A DNA stretch of 42,388 nt from Ignavibacteria bacterium UBA2373 (GTDB lineage: Bacteria; Bacteroidota; Ignavibacteria; Kapaibacteriales; UBA961): the NCBI GenBank assembly GCA_002344005.1, contig DDTD01000061.1, forward strand, positions 1 through 42,388, in the 5' to 3' direction. Both the position numbers and the translations under genes were made by a program. This document shows positions 8,730 to 18,349 of this stretch, piece after piece; the stretch's first letter is position 1; the number at the start of each line of letters is the position of its first letter. Under the pieces are notes generated by a model, which did not search any database, was not told where the DNA came from, and was given only the letters and a program-made list of their open reading frames with translations.

Positions 8730-9545
8730 ATGACAGATACTACGGCAACCTACTACGTTTATGTTTACATAGACCCAAGAAATTTTGAAGAGTTTTACTA
8801 TGGCAAAGGAAAAGGGAGTAGAAAAATTACTCATCTTTACGATAACAGTGACACTGAAAAAGTAAAACGTATTAAAGCAATAACAAAAGAAGGACTTGAA
8901 CCCATAATTAAAGTCATTGCTACAGGACTTACAGAAAATGAAGCCCTTTTGATTGAGAAAACTCTCCTTTGGAAATTAGGTAGAAGCCTAACCAATGTAT
9001 CATCCGGACATTTTGCTGAAAAATTCAGACCACACAATACATTTCATCAAGACCTTTCGGGGTTTGATTTCAATAATGGACTCTATTATGTAAATGTTGG
9101 AGAAGGTATTCACCGATGCTGGGCTGATTGCAAAGAATTTGGTTTCTTATCAGCGGGACAAGATATAAAATGGAGCAACCCAATGCGAACCTTAGAACCC
9201 GGCGACATCGTGGTTGCTTACCTTAAAAATCGTGGCTATGTTGGTATCGGCAGAGTAACTGAAAAAGCAATCAGAGTCAATGATTTTAAAGTTGATGAGA
9301 AACCATTAAGGCAATTACCACTCAAAGAACCCAATATTTTTGACAACTGTGATAATGAAAAATCAGAATTTCTTGTGAAAATTGATTGGATAAAAGCAGT
9401 GGACAGTAAAAAAGCAAAGTGGAAAAGTAAATCAGGTCTGTTTACAACTCAACTTATTAAAGCTTCATTACAAGCACAAAAGACAACACAAAATTTCTTA
9501 GAAGCTGAGTTTGATATTAAATTCAAAGATTTATTATTGACATAA
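8730..9545 (+). CDS. GIY-YIG domain protein with C-terminal PUA/EVE-like domain
   Basis: 271 residues. The N-terminal 95 residues look like a LEM3/ANKLE1-type GIY-YIG nuclease module: YYVYVYIDPRN, FYYGKGKGSRKITH and a late acidic ENEALLIEK. Residues about 115-235 (GIHRCWADCKEFGFLSAGQ, LEPGDIVVAYLKNRGYVGIG) resemble a small PUA/EVE-like beta-barrel that could read modified bases. The combination suggests a DNA-targeting or repair nuclease, possibly defensive; the substrate is inference. It is the only plus-strand gene among minus-strand core genes here and carries the array-type promoter upstream, so it may be a transferred gene. Confidence 0.65.
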   Translation: MTDTTATYYVYVYIDPRNFEEFYYGKGKGSRKITHLYDNSDTEKVKRIKAITKEGLEPIIKVIATGLTENEALLIEKTLLWKLGRSLTNVSSGHFAEKFRPHNTFHQDLSGFDFNNGLYYVNVGEGIHRCWADCKEFGFLSAGQDIKWSNPMRTLEPGDIVVAYLKNRGYVGIGRVTEKAIRVNDFKVDEKPLRQLPLKEPNIFDNCDNEKSEFLVKIDWIKAVDSKKAKWKSKSGLFTTQLIKASLQAQKTTQNFLEAEFDIKFKDLLLT

Positions 9546-9642
9546 TGATAATAATTTGAGTAAAAAGTAATAATGAGAAAATTCTTTCTTCGAAGTTTAG
9601 ATACATAGATGCTGTGTAATAATAAAGTATAGTATCATTTTC

Positions 9643-9684
9643 AAAAAAAAACTCCTCCGAATATAATTTCAGAGGAGTTTTGTG
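9643..9684 (-). terminator. Intrinsic terminator downstream of ricT
   Basis: Stem AACTCCTC (9650-9657) pairs with GAGGAGTT (9672-9679), loop of 14 nt. On the minus strand the stem is followed by nine T residues. On the plus strand TTTTGTGTTTT follows, so it may also stop transcription from the GIY-YIG gene. Confidence 0.8.
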
Positions 9685-9703
9685 TTTTATAGTGCATTAT
9701 TAA

Positions 9704-10795
9704 TTATCGCATTTCGGGTATGCGTACTTTGCCGTCCCGTCTGTAGCCATTGACTTCTTCAAGAGTCATAGATAAAAATGTATGCGTTTGAGGAACAATG
9801 AGATGGACAATATCTTTGAAAATATCAATTTTGATAAGTTTCGCTTCACCTTGGGGTGTAGAAAATATAGAATCCAAAGGTGGATAATTACGTAAGGCTG
9901 TCACATAATTATCAATTTCATAGAGTAAACAACATTTAAGTCGTCCGCACATACCGCTCAATTTGCCGATATTATTGGGTAATTGTTGAGCTTGAGCATG
10001 TTCTATAGTAACTTGGTCAAATGCTTCCAAGAAAGTGGAGCAGCACAATTCAAGCCCGCAGGGACCTATGCCGCCGAGTCGTTTTGTTTCTAAACGTGCA
10101 TGGATTTGACGTAATTCAATGCGTGCTTTATAGGTAATGGCTAATTGGCGCACTAAATCGCGAAAATCCACACGTTCGGGCGATGTAAAAAATACCGTTA
10201 ATTTTTGTCGGTCAAATTGCCATTCCACTTCCGAGACCTTCATCAATGGAATTTCTTTTTTCACTAAGTGTCTTGTTTTAAAAAGAATGAGTTTTTCTTC
10301 ATCGCTATTGTGTTTTTGCTGGGTAATATCTTCCTCAGTAGCATTACGCACAATAGACCATTGCGGATATTTTGCATCACTTTCTTTTTTCCATTTATTT
10401 GCAGCAATCACTCCCACAGCGCTGACCCTGCCAAATTCCAGCCCTTTATCAATTTGGACAATAACCGGTTCGCCGAGAATAACCTGAATATTATTCTCAT
10501 TCTTAAATATAGATTTTCTATTGCCTTTGAATGACACTTCCACAAGGCGATGTGTTTTGCCTGTGTCATAGCCAAGATAATCATTAAAAAATGCGTATTC
10601 TTGTTCTGTTTGCAATGAATCAATCGCTGTGCCGCACCCACCGCCGCAATTTTTACAAGAGCCTCCATCTTTCGATGATTTCGTGCTGCATGCCGTGCAG
10701 TGTGATTTACGTTTGCGAATACTTGTTGCTATGGATACTTCAGCCGCAGAGGGTAAGGTATCCGGCGAGGGTAATTCTATTTTTGTTACTGTCAT
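9704..10795 (-). CDS. ricT: PSP1 C-terminal domain protein, RicT/YaaT-like
   Basis: 363 residues, longer than the roughly 275 of Bacillus RicT because of an N-terminal cysteine-rich extension (CTACSTKSS, GGSCKNCGGGCG). The PSP1 domain follows, with VEVSFKGNRKSIFKN, the cysteine motifs GPCGLELCCSTF and SGMCGRLKCCLLYE, and a family-typical end. In Bacillus, RicT with RicA and RicF forms an Fe-S complex that promotes RNase Y-dependent mRNA processing; the role in this phylum is inferred. The gene is next to holB in the same direction, an association also seen in Firmicutes (holB-yaaT). The extra cysteines could form another cluster or zinc site. Confidence 0.85.
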   Translation of the reverse strand: MTVTKIELPSPDTLPSAAEVSIATSIRKRKSHCTACSTKSSKDGGSCKNCGGGCGTAIDSLQTEQEYAFFNDYLGYDTGKTHRLVEVSFKGNRKSIFKNENNIQVILGEPVIVQIDKGLEFGRVSAVGVIAANKWKKESDAKYPQWSIVRNATEEDITQQKHNSDEEKLILFKTRHLVKKEIPLMKVSEVEWQFDRQKLTVFFTSPERVDFRDLVRQLAITYKARIELRQIHARLETKRLGGIGPCGLELCCSTFLEAFDQVTIEHAQAQQLPNNIGKLSGMCGRLKCCLLYEIDNYVTALRNYPPLDSIFSTPQGEAKLIKIDIFKDIVHLIVPQTHTFLSMTLEEVNGYRRDGKVRIPEMR

Positions 10796-10993
10796 TGTTT
10801 GTTCTGTCTGTGATAAAATATGAGCTGCTTTTTGAGTAAATATGAAAATAAGGATTATGGCTCAAATATCATCATGCCAATAAAGCCTGATTTTGCGCCA
10901 ATGTTGTCGAGTATATGGTAGTATGTGCTGTGAAATGATAGTACATATTACAACCATCCAAGTACGAAATATGCTCACAAGGAGCCGTACACA

Positions 10994-12142
10994 TCAATCA
11001 TTTACGCCCAAAAATACGTTACGACACACTAAAAGCAATGAAATAAGTATCAAAGGGGGGTGAATATTGCGTTGAACTAAACCCACAGCTTCCTCTGCTG
11101 CATTGATTGCGGCAGGATAATCGGCATGGGGGAAAGCAGTGGCAAATTTTATGATTGTGTCAATTTGATCGCTATTGATAATCAGCGATGCGTCGGCTGT
11201 CCGAGCATACACATACACATCCCGCAGCCACAAGACTAAAAGCCCCAACATGGTGGAAAGTTGTTTGCGATCTTGTGTGCCGCTGAAACGTTCCATGATA
11301 TGAAATGTCTCCAAACGATAACGCACCCGTCGCAATGCCGCACGTAAAAGGGTGATGACTTCCTCACGCAAACGCTTCATGTCTTCATCTAAAAATTGCA
11401 TGGCGCGCGAATAACTGCCTTGAGCAAAAGAAGCTATTAACCGCGCTTCTTCTTCGGTAATAGAAAAACGTTGATGCAAGGCTACCGTTAACTCACTATC
11501 GGGTAAAGGGTCGCAGTAAATTTGCTGACATCGTGACATAATAGTCTGGGGTATGGCTTCACGACGTGATGTTGTCAATATCAATGTCACATTAGGGTTC
11601 GGCTCTTCAAGTGTTTTCAAGAAAGCATTGGCTGCCTCAACGGTCATTTCATCGGCTTCGGACACAATGACTACGCGGTGTCCTGATTGCGATTGTGACA
11701 TGGAGATGCTGCGCTTTATATCACGTATGGAGGCAATGCGTATTTGTCGTGCATTAGCGATACTCACATTGTGATAGGGATTTTCTGCTTTGATGCGTAA
11801 TTGTTCTTGGATTTCTTCAATTTGTGCATCGGTTAATTTAAACAAAGGCGAATCATCGCGTGTTTCGGCTGATTTGGTGGCGGGTAAAGAAAACACAAGT
11901 TTAATATTCGGATGCTCCAATTTATCGGCTTGCATACAACTGCGACATTGATTGCACGGCTCTGTACTCGGCAATGTACGACGTTCACAATTAAGTGTTT
12001 TTGCCAATGCTAAAGCCAAGGCATCTTTACCTATGCCCTCCATACCCCAAAATAAATATGCATGAGCTATTTTTTCTTCATGCAATGCTCTGCGCAATAA
12101 TTCTTTTACTCTGTGCTGACCGATAACCGAAGACCAAGACAT
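10994..12142 (-). CDS. holB: DNA polymerase III delta' subunit
   Basis: 382 residues. Clamp-loader AAA+ subunit that helps load the beta clamp. Seen: the family N-terminus VIGQHRVKELLRRAL, a P-loop-like GMEGIGKD (33-40), a zinc-binding set C52 and C63xxC66xxC69, VIVSEADEMT with NAFLKTLEEP (the central delta'/DnaX core), and a sensor-like LTTSRREAIPQTIMSRCQ. An alpha-helical C-terminal collar domain follows. Upstream of ricT on the same strand with a 198-bp spacer in which no gene was seen. Normal length; core gene. Confidence 0.92.
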   Translation of the reverse strand: MSWSSVIGQHRVKELLRRALHEEKIAHAYLFWGMEGIGKDALALALAKTLNCERRTLPSTEPCNQCRSCMQADKLEHPNIKLVFSLPATKSAETRDDSPLFKLTDAQIEEIQEQLRIKAENPYHNVSIANARQIRIASIRDIKRSISMSQSQSGHRVVIVSEADEMTVEAANAFLKTLEEPNPNVTLILTTSRREAIPQTIMSRCQQIYCDPLPDSELTVALHQRFSITEEEARLIASFAQGSYSRAMQFLDEDMKRLREEVITLLRAALRRVRYRLETFHIMERFSGTQDRKQLSTMLGLLVLWLRDVYVYARTADASLIINSDQIDTIIKFATAFPHADYPAAINAAEEAVGLVQRNIHPPLILISLLLVCRNVFLGVND

Positions 12143-12178
12143 ACGATGCCGTATAAAAAAGAAAAGTCTGAAAAAAGA

Positions 12179-12207
12179 GAAGGCGACACCGGATGAGCAT
12201 CGCCTTC
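12179..12207 (-). terminator. Intrinsic terminator of the permease gene
   Basis: GAAGGCGA (12179-12186) pairs with TCGCCTTC (12200-12207), loop 13 nt. Read on the minus strand it is followed by TCTTTTTTC. It lies 18 nt after the permease stop and separates it from holB. Confidence 0.7.
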
Positions 12208-12224
12208 ATAATGAGTGTATGCAC

Positions 12225-13742
12225 TTATTGTCGTGCTGCACCGATTTTTTTACGTAACACACTGTGTTTCATGCCATAACCGAAGTATATTACAAAACCG
12301 AGAGCAAGCCATATAATTAAACGAAGCCATGTGTCGCCGGGTAATGATGCCATCATCGCGAGACAAGCAAGAATACCAAGAATAGGAACGACAGGCACAA
12401 AGGGCGTTTTGAATGCTCGCGGTAAATCGGGCTGTGCTTTACGCAAGACAATAATACCAAAGCATACAAGAACAAATGCCAATAATGTACCGATACTTGT
12501 CATCTCACCCACGACATCAGCAGGAACAAAAGCAGCAAATAAACTTACAAAGACCATAAAGAGAATATTGGATTTCCACGGTGTCTGGAATTTCGGATGA
12601 ACATCAGAGAAAATTTTCGGTAATAAACCGTCTTTGGACATAGAGAAAAACACCCTTGTCTGTCCCATGAGCATCACCATAATTACCGACGAATATCCGG
12701 CTAAAATGGCTATGATAATTGCTTTATTGAGCCAAGGAAATGCAGGGATTATTTTTCCGTCAGCTCCCATATTTCCCATGTGATCTATTGCCACAGCCAC
12801 CGGTGCAATACCATCAGCACCTTGGAAACTGGTATAATTGGCAACACCTGTCATCACATGTGCAAAAAGGATATAAAGAACGGTACATATTGCCAAAGAC
12901 ACCAAAATACCAATTGGCATATCGCGCTTCGGATTTTTTGCTTCCTGAGCTGCTGTCGAAACAGCATCAAATCCAATGTACGCAAAGAAGATAATACCCG
13001 CAGCACGCACAATACCGCTCCAACCGAAATCGCCGAAATTACCTGTGTTCTCAGGAATATACGGCGTATAATTGGCAGTATTAATATATGCCCAACCAAG
13101 AGCAATAAAAATAAGTACCACCGCTATTTTTAAGGCAACAATCACCCCATTAACTGTCGCTGATTCTTTTGTACCTTTTATCAATAATAATGACATCATC
13201 ACGACGATAAACACAGCCGGCAAATTTATCATACCGCTTGCGGTTGTGCCATCAATGAGCGTCACAGAATTAAAAGGCGATAATGTTAATGCGGCGGGCA
13301 GATGAATGTCATAATAAGCGAAAAATTTTACAAGATAGCGCGACCAACTGATGGCAACCGTGGCTGCTCCTACGGCATATTCGAGTACCAAATCCCAACC
13401 GATAATCCATGCCATAAATTCGCCCATTGTTGCATACGAATATGTATAGGCACTGCCAGCAACAGGTATCATGGATGCAAATTCGGCATAACATAATCCG
13501 GCAAAACCGCAGGCAATGGCGGCAATAACAAAGGAAATAGTAACGGCGGGTCCGGCATTATGGGCTGCTGCTCCGCCTGTGATGGAAAAAAGTCCGGCAC
13601 CTATAATAGCGCCTATGCCGAGTGCAACTAAGCTGGGTGCGCCCAATGTACGCTTCAAGCTATGTTCTGAAGAGTTCCCGTGCACACCATGCTCTTCATG
13701 CAAATCTGTTATGGATTTAACAAATCGTGAGCTAAAAATCAT
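12225..13742 (-). CDS. APC-superfamily cationic amino acid permease
   Basis: 505 residues from ATG 13742, preferred over an upstream ATG at 13880 because GGAGG sits 4 nt before it and family proteins start there. About 12 to 14 membrane segments. The APC N-terminal signature SLVALGIGAIIGAGLFSITG and the helix with AGLCYAEFASMIPVAGSAYTY are clear; the later GIIFFAYIGFDAVSTAAQEAKNP is typical of the CAT-type (YfnA-like) branch. It imports amino acids by proton-coupled exchange or symport; the exact substrate is not predictable. Own terminator downstream; monocistronic. Confidence 0.9.
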   Translation of the reverse strand: MIFSSRFVKSITDLHEEHGVHGNSSEHSLKRTLGAPSLVALGIGAIIGAGLFSITGGAAAHNAGPAVTISFVIAAIACGFAGLCYAEFASMIPVAGSAYTYSYATMGEFMAWIIGWDLVLEYAVGAATVAISWSRYLVKFFAYYDIHLPAALTLSPFNSVTLIDGTTASGMINLPAVFIVVMMSLLLIKGTKESATVNGVIVALKIAVVLIFIALGWAYINTANYTPYIPENTGNFGDFGWSGIVRAAGIIFFAYIGFDAVSTAAQEAKNPKRDMPIGILVSLAICTVLYILFAHVMTGVANYTSFQGADGIAPVAVAIDHMGNMGADGKIIPAFPWLNKAIIIAILAGYSSVIMVMLMGQTRVFFSMSKDGLLPKIFSDVHPKFQTPWKSNILFMVFVSLFAAFVPADVVGEMTSIGTLLAFVLVCFGIIVLRKAQPDLPRAFKTPFVPVVPILGILACLAMMASLPGDTWLRLIIWLALGFVIYFGYGMKHSVLRKKIGAARQ

Positions 13743-13952
13743 CAATCCTCCGAAAAACGAGTGTATATGAAGTAATGTCCTTATTCGTGAATGCGGCTGC
13801 AAAAATAGAAAGGAAACAGATTCATGCAGCAGAAATTCCCAAGAATACATGTAATCATCAAAAAAAAATTCATTATACACTCAGTTAAGAAAGGTTTTTT
13901 ATCTTTTTGACGGTGACAAAGTGGTAATTTAGAGAGCATTTTGTCTGCATAG

Positions 13953-14780
13953 ATGAGAAGAACAGTGAACAACACACAACCAGAAATGAAAGAAAATGAA
14001 GGGAAAGAGCAAGAGAATACATCCGTTCTTTTGCTGCGTTTTGAATATGACGGCACGAACTATTGCGGTATGCAATTCCAAGAAAACGGCATAAGCATTC
14101 AGCAGGAAATTGAAAAAGTCTATGAACAATTAACCAGAATACAGCGAAGATTGATTTGTGCAGGACGCACCGATGCCGGCGTGCATGGACGTGGGCAAGT
14201 AGGGCATATCTGTTATGGTAAAGAATTTACCATTCCGACTGACCGTATCCTCAAGGCATTTAACTCTAAATTACCTCGTGATATTCGCATTAATGGTGCA
14301 TTACGCTGTGCCGTACCTGTGCATGCACGTTTTGATGCTCTTTGGCGACGTTACTCATATACGATAGCGCAAACGGAAAGTGTGTTTACCCGCCGTTATG
14401 CTTGGGCTGTACATTATCCGCTGGATGATGCTTTATTGCATGAAGGCGCAAGAATTTTTCTTGGCAGGCATGATTTTACCAGTTTTTCCAAATTAAATAC
14501 TTCCACCAAATCATATATCTGTACGGTAGAGGAATGTCATTGGGAACGTCTTGCTTCCGATATGATACGTTTGCATATCAGAGCAGATCGTTTTGTCTAT
14601 GGCATGGTACGTTCTTTGGTGGGAACAATGGTGGATATTGGCAGAGCCAGACGCACCGTGGAAGAAGTGCGCCATTCATTGCAATGCGCTGACCGTTCGC
14701 TCAATAGCTGGCTGGCACCGCCTGAAGGATTAGTCTTTGAAGAGGTGGGCTATCCACCGGAAAAAGGCGTGATATGGTGA
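13953..14780 (+). CDS. truA: tRNA pseudouridine(38-40) synthase
   Basis: 275 residues. Isomerises uridines 38-40 in the tRNA anticodon stem. Seen: the TruA opening LLLRFEYDGTNYCGMQFQ, the catalytic aspartate in GRTDAGVHGRGQVGH (D74), FNSKLPRDIRINGA, HARFDALWRRYSYTI, FLGRHDFTSFSK and FVYGMVRSLVGTMVDIGRAR. A charged N-terminal tail of about 22 residues precedes the domain; ATG 13986 would remove 11 of these and is an alternative start, as neither has a good ribosome site. Convergent with the membrane protein gene 5 bp away. Intact. Confidence 0.93.
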   Translation: MRRTVNNTQPEMKENEGKEQENTSVLLLRFEYDGTNYCGMQFQENGISIQQEIEKVYEQLTRIQRRLICAGRTDAGVHGRGQVGHICYGKEFTIPTDRILKAFNSKLPRDIRINGALRCAVPVHARFDALWRRYSYTIAQTESVFTRRYAWAVHYPLDDALLHEGARIFLGRHDFTSFSKLNTSTKSYICTVEECHWERLASDMIRLHIRADRFVYGMVRSLVGTMVDIGRARRTVEEVRHSLQCADRSLNSWLAPPEGLVFEEVGYPPEKGVIW

Positions 14781-14785
14781 TATAT

Positions 14786-16345
14786 CTATCGTAATGATCG
14801 CTTTTTATACCATGTGTGACCATCGGTATGTGCAATAGACCTATACTCTTCGGAGAGCATAGTAGCAAAAAAATGGTCTTGTGCATAGTATTTTTTTATA
14901 TCAAAACCGGGAACAGAAAAGAAATAATTATAATTACTGTCGGCAATAATTATAATATCCGGTTTTTCCTGTATGAGACTCTGTGTTACTTTATGAAAAA
15001 AATATCGCTCTAAAGGTTGCATCGTGTTCACAGAATGATACGTAAATGTATCGGCGGATGACTGTTGATTACGATAAAAACTTCCAAGATACCAAAGAGT
15101 ATTGCACCCTGTAATGTCACGCATGGGATGCTCCATAATTGCCGGGTACAAGGGTTGAGAAAAGGTTGATATCTTAAAAATAGTTTTGGCATTATTATGC
15201 TCGGAAAGCAATGAATCTGTGTTTTTTGACACCCTCGTAGGGCTGTAATTCTGTGCATACGATTCTGTTAATGTCGTACAGGTATAACATTGTCGTAGAA
15301 CGATTGCCGAACACAGTATAATATAAAAATTCTTTTGTATGCTTTTGTTATGTATATATATCGGTACAAAACGCATAAATCCGAGCGATAAAGAAACAAC
15401 AGAAAAAGAAGCTGCAATTTTAATATGATAATCAAAGCCTTTCATTTGAATAAGTGCCGATAGAAATGACATAGCAGATGCGATGGTACATACAGTGTGT
15501 AATAAAAACAGCGAGTCTTTTTTCTTGTAAAACAATGCATAAACACAAAGTGCGGCATATACCAACAGCGATAATTTATGCTCAAGGATAACAGAAATAG
15601 GATTTATGCCAATCATCGTATTTTGTCCGGCATACGTTTTTGCAGCATATTCGGCGATGACAAGATATTCAGGTACATGGTATGTAAATATTCCGCCCCA
15701 AAAAACCACACCTATTAATAAACCTAAGCGCATACCCTGTGTATAGTTCAGACTTTTATTTCTACTATAGGCAGATAGTTCAACACAAAGGAGTGTGAGA
15801 ATAAAATATGGTTTTATGAAAGCACCTGTTATGGTCAAAAATCCTATAAAACAATCAAGAAATTTATATCTGTTGAGATTGGGTACAAGGTATTGCCGTA
15901 TAAGAAAAGGAATATATGCCAGTATAAATAAATGCTCTCTTTGCCCAAAATCATAGGTTTGAAATGTAGAAAACACAAAAAAGAGTGTAATGCACAGTAA
16001 AGATTGCTCCATGAGCGAGAACAGTGTGCATTTAACAATAAGAAAAGCACATAGTATTGCACAGATTAATGTTAATCCACCTAAAAACAATGACAGCACA
16101 ATGGCATCATGATGTATAAAAGAACTTATATAAGCGGGAATATATGAAATATACCAGATAGTCGGAAAATTAAAGTCAATAAAATCACGATAAGGAATTT
16201 GCCCATCAGTCATCAGTGTTGCCATGTGATAATTGAAGGCAACATCAAGATTGTGATAATGAACTTGCGATCGAATAAATGGTTGAATAAGTGATATAAT
16301 TGCGCAACAAGCAATGAGAATCAAGAAAAAGCGTCGCATCATCAC
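14786..16345 (-). CDS. Polytopic membrane protein, probable GT-C glycosyltransferase-like
   Basis: 519 residues with about 9 to 11 membrane helices and a soluble C-terminal domain of about 120 residues. The first extracytoplasmic loop has DGQIPYRDFIDFNFP, close to the D-x-P-Y-x-D-F pattern of GT-C mannosyl or arabinosyl transferases that use polyprenyl-phosphate sugars. The tail (DIIIIADSNYNYFFSVPG) is family-unspecific. Substrate unknown, and an O-antigen ligase-like or purely structural role cannot be excluded. ATG 16345 is one of three near-consecutive start codons (MMMRR). Convergent with truA; upstream is the MEMO1-like gene, 18 bp away and on the same strand, so probably co-transcribed. 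Confidence 0.6.
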   Translation of the reverse strand: MMMRRFFLILIACCAIISLIQPFIRSQVHYHNLDVAFNYHMATLMTDGQIPYRDFIDFNFPTIWYISYIPAYISSFIHHDAIVLSLFLGGLTLICAILCAFLIVKCTLFSLMEQSLLCITLFFVFSTFQTYDFGQREHLFILAYIPFLIRQYLVPNLNRYKFLDCFIGFLTITGAFIKPYFILTLLCVELSAYSRNKSLNYTQGMRLGLLIGVVFWGGIFTYHVPEYLVIAEYAAKTYAGQNTMIGINPISVILEHKLSLLVYAALCVYALFYKKKDSLFLLHTVCTIASAMSFLSALIQMKGFDYHIKIAASFSVVSLSLGFMRFVPIYIHNKSIQKNFYIILCSAIVLRQCYTCTTLTESYAQNYSPTRVSKNTDSLLSEHNNAKTIFKISTFSQPLYPAIMEHPMRDITGCNTLWYLGSFYRNQQSSADTFTYHSVNTMQPLERYFFHKVTQSLIQEKPDIIIIADSNYNYFFSVPGFDIKKYYAQDHFFATMLSEEYRSIAHTDGHTWYKKRSLR

Positions 16346-16363
16346 ACCTGTTTCGAGCTTTGG

Positions 16364-17581
16364 TTAATGATAAAATGCAAGTGAGCCGAAAGTCACGGCT
16401 GATGCCCTTTCTCTTTCATCCCATTGTGCGTAGTGCATTATCTCGCCGCGTGTGGGTTGTAAGGTTTGCAAGAGCATATAATCAGGTGAGCAACCGCAAA
16501 TTTTCCATGTATCGCGCACATCGGCAATTAAGCGAAAAAATGTATTGCCATCACATGCCGCTAATGCCTGCAATAATTCTTTGTCGGCTTTTTCTGCTTC
16601 GGACAGTTTACTGATTGCATCATAATTATCACCAAATTTTCGCCCTATATGCGATAAATCACCGCTGGAAATATAGACCGCTTTTTTACCACTTTCTTCC
16701 ACAGCACGGCGTACTGCATAAATAAAATCATTGATTTCCGCACTCTCTTCTATGGTTTCTTTATTATTCATAAAACGATGGAACGATGTTACTAAAATTG
16801 GTACAATGGTGAATGGACTATTACCCCGAATATATTGCAAAAAAGGAAGTTCAAGCTCAATGGAATGTTCCGGTTTGTGGGGCATATCATTGTTTGTAAG
16901 ATAATGCGGATAATATTCCAGAATTTTTTTTACTATTGCTGTATCGGTTTTTACAATCCCTAAAGGTGTACGAAAATCTTTTTCTGTGAGAATAAAAAAA
17001 TCACCCCACCAATAATGGGATGTAGCAAAAATAATATAGACATCTGCATTACTTTGCTCTATTGCCTTAAATGCCGGAGGATATGAAGACCCTCCCACGC
17101 GATAATCAATATGGGGCACAATAATACCGGAAGCATTGCCCGGCATGACATCACATTCCGCCATGAGCATATCCAGATATTGTCGTAATTCTTGCTCGGA
17201 AGAAGGGTAGGCACCACCCGCACAGACAGATTCACGCACGGTGGCTTTTGCATATTCCTCTTCGATATTTCGCCGTCTTTGTTCGAAGCTGTCGCTTTCC
17301 AAATAACCATACTCATCAATACTACCGATAAAATTGCAGAGAAAATCTATATTTTCTTGCGTAGTGTGTTCACCAAATATTTTATGGGATAAACCTTGCA
17401 CTGAAGTACAATTATCAAATAATTGAATAAGGGAATATGCTTGGAGTGAAAGGTAAATTTCTTCTGAGGCATAGCCGAATGTATCATGTGCACAAATTTG
17501 CTGTTCCCCATTATGGATAACCATCGAAAGTTGAATATCTTTTCGAAAAGCGGGCACGGGTGTTGTTGGCAAATAGGTCAT
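16364..17581 (-). CDS. MEMO1 family protein (AmmeMemoRadiSam protein B-like)
   Basis: 405 residues. Residues about 145-400 form the MEMO domain: GIIVPHIDYRVGGSSYPPAF, IIFATSHYW, HKPEHSIELELPFLQ and YISSGDLSHIGRKFGD, giving the conserved histidines of a site related to class III extradiol dioxygenases. About 130 N-terminal residues (MTYLPTTPVPAFRKDIQLSM onward) are an extra all-alpha or PqqD-like module, a common arrangement in bacterial homologues. The partner AMMECR1 and radical-SAM genes of the usual trio are not in this window, so the biological role is open. Three bases after it lies the upstream ketolase gene on the same strand. Confidence 0.85.
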   Translation of the reverse strand: MTYLPTTPVPAFRKDIQLSMVIHNGEQQICAHDTFGYASEEIYLSLQAYSLIQLFDNCTSVQGLSHKIFGEHTTQENIDFLCNFIGSIDEYGYLESDSFEQRRRNIEEEYAKATVRESVCAGGAYPSSEQELRQYLDMLMAECDVMPGNASGIIVPHIDYRVGGSSYPPAFKAIEQSNADVYIIFATSHYWWGDFFILTEKDFRTPLGIVKTDTAIVKKILEYYPHYLTNNDMPHKPEHSIELELPFLQYIRGNSPFTIVPILVTSFHRFMNNKETIEESAEINDFIYAVRRAVEESGKKAVYISSGDLSHIGRKFGDNYDAISKLSEAEKADKELLQALAACDGNTFFRLIADVRDTWKICGCSPDYMLLQTLQPTRGEIMHYAQWDERERASAVTFGSLAFYH

Positions 17582-17584
17582 ATT

Positions 17585-18349
17585 TTATGGCTGTATAGAT
17601 GAATGAGATGTATCGTTCATGTTTTTGACACGATATAATTGCCACCAAGGTGTGGAAGGCGAAGCATGATGTTCAAGGTGATAGCCGAAAAAATAACATG
17701 ACAGCAAAGCCCACAGATGATTTTTTTTCAATGTTCTTGCTCTATGCTTCCCCATTTCATGAGTATGTGGTGTGCGATGGGGACGATAGGTACCAAAATA
17801 AAATAATTGCAGTGCACCCAATAATGAAGGCAATGCCCAATATATCCACACCTGTATTTCATTATATCGCAGAAGAAGGATATTGAACATACATGCCATA
17901 ATGATAAGTTGGGAAATGGTCGTATAGCGAAACATAAACACGGCAAACCACACGAAAAAATTATTGGTAGGATAATAATCGGGGTCATCAGAATCTGCGG
18001 GATGAAGATGATGCGCCCAATGATTTTTTTGAAGACGACGAAATGACATACCGGCAAATAAAAAGCAGGCAAGAGTGCCTACGATGCGATTGCCTTTATT
18101 GCTCCGCATCACCGTTCCATGCATTGCATCATGCGCGGTAATAAATAATCCCGTACTGAGATAACCTTGTAGGGCTATATGGAAATACATCATCGGAGAA
18201 AAAAAACCGACAGAAGCATACTCCAAACTGTACCGGAGATGCGCCAGCCAAGCACACAGCACCATACTTGCAATCATCACGCCATAGAATGATTGAAAAG
18301 TGGTGGCTTGATGGGCTTTAGGATATGTGCTGAACATTCTCTCCTTCAT
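17585..18349 (-). CDS. crtW: Fatty acid desaturase-fold carotenoid ketolase, CrtW-like
   Basis: 254 residues. Di-iron membrane oxygenase of the desaturase fold with all histidine boxes: HDAMHG (73-78), HWAHHLHP (110-117) and YHLEHHASPSTPWWQL near 225. Together with FGTYRPHR these match beta-carotene 4-ketolases (CrtW) better than lipid desaturases. CrtW adds keto groups to beta-ionone rings, giving canthaxanthin-type pigments. No phytoene or lycopene genes are nearby, so the pathway must be elsewhere. It overlaps the thioesterase gene upstream by 32 nt (20 nt if ATG 18337 is used), implying translational coupling. It could act on another isoprenoid. Confidence 0.78.
   Translation of the reverse strand: MKERMFSTYPKAHQATTFQSFYGVMIASMVLCAWLAHLRYSLEYASVGFFSPMMYFHIALQGYLSTGLFITAHDAMHGTVMRSNKGNRIVGTLACFLFAGMSFRRLQKNHWAHHLHPADSDDPDYYPTNNFFVWFAVFMFRYTTISQLIIMACMFNILLLRYNEIQVWIYWALPSLLGALQLFYFGTYRPHRTPHTHEMGKHRARTLKKNHLWALLSCYFFGYHLEHHASPSTPWWQLYRVKNMNDTSHSSIQP

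Noticed and set aside
12331..13770. Several open frames opposite the amino-acid permease
   Set aside because: They are antisense shadows of the permease, which has clear APC motifs and a strong ribosome site.
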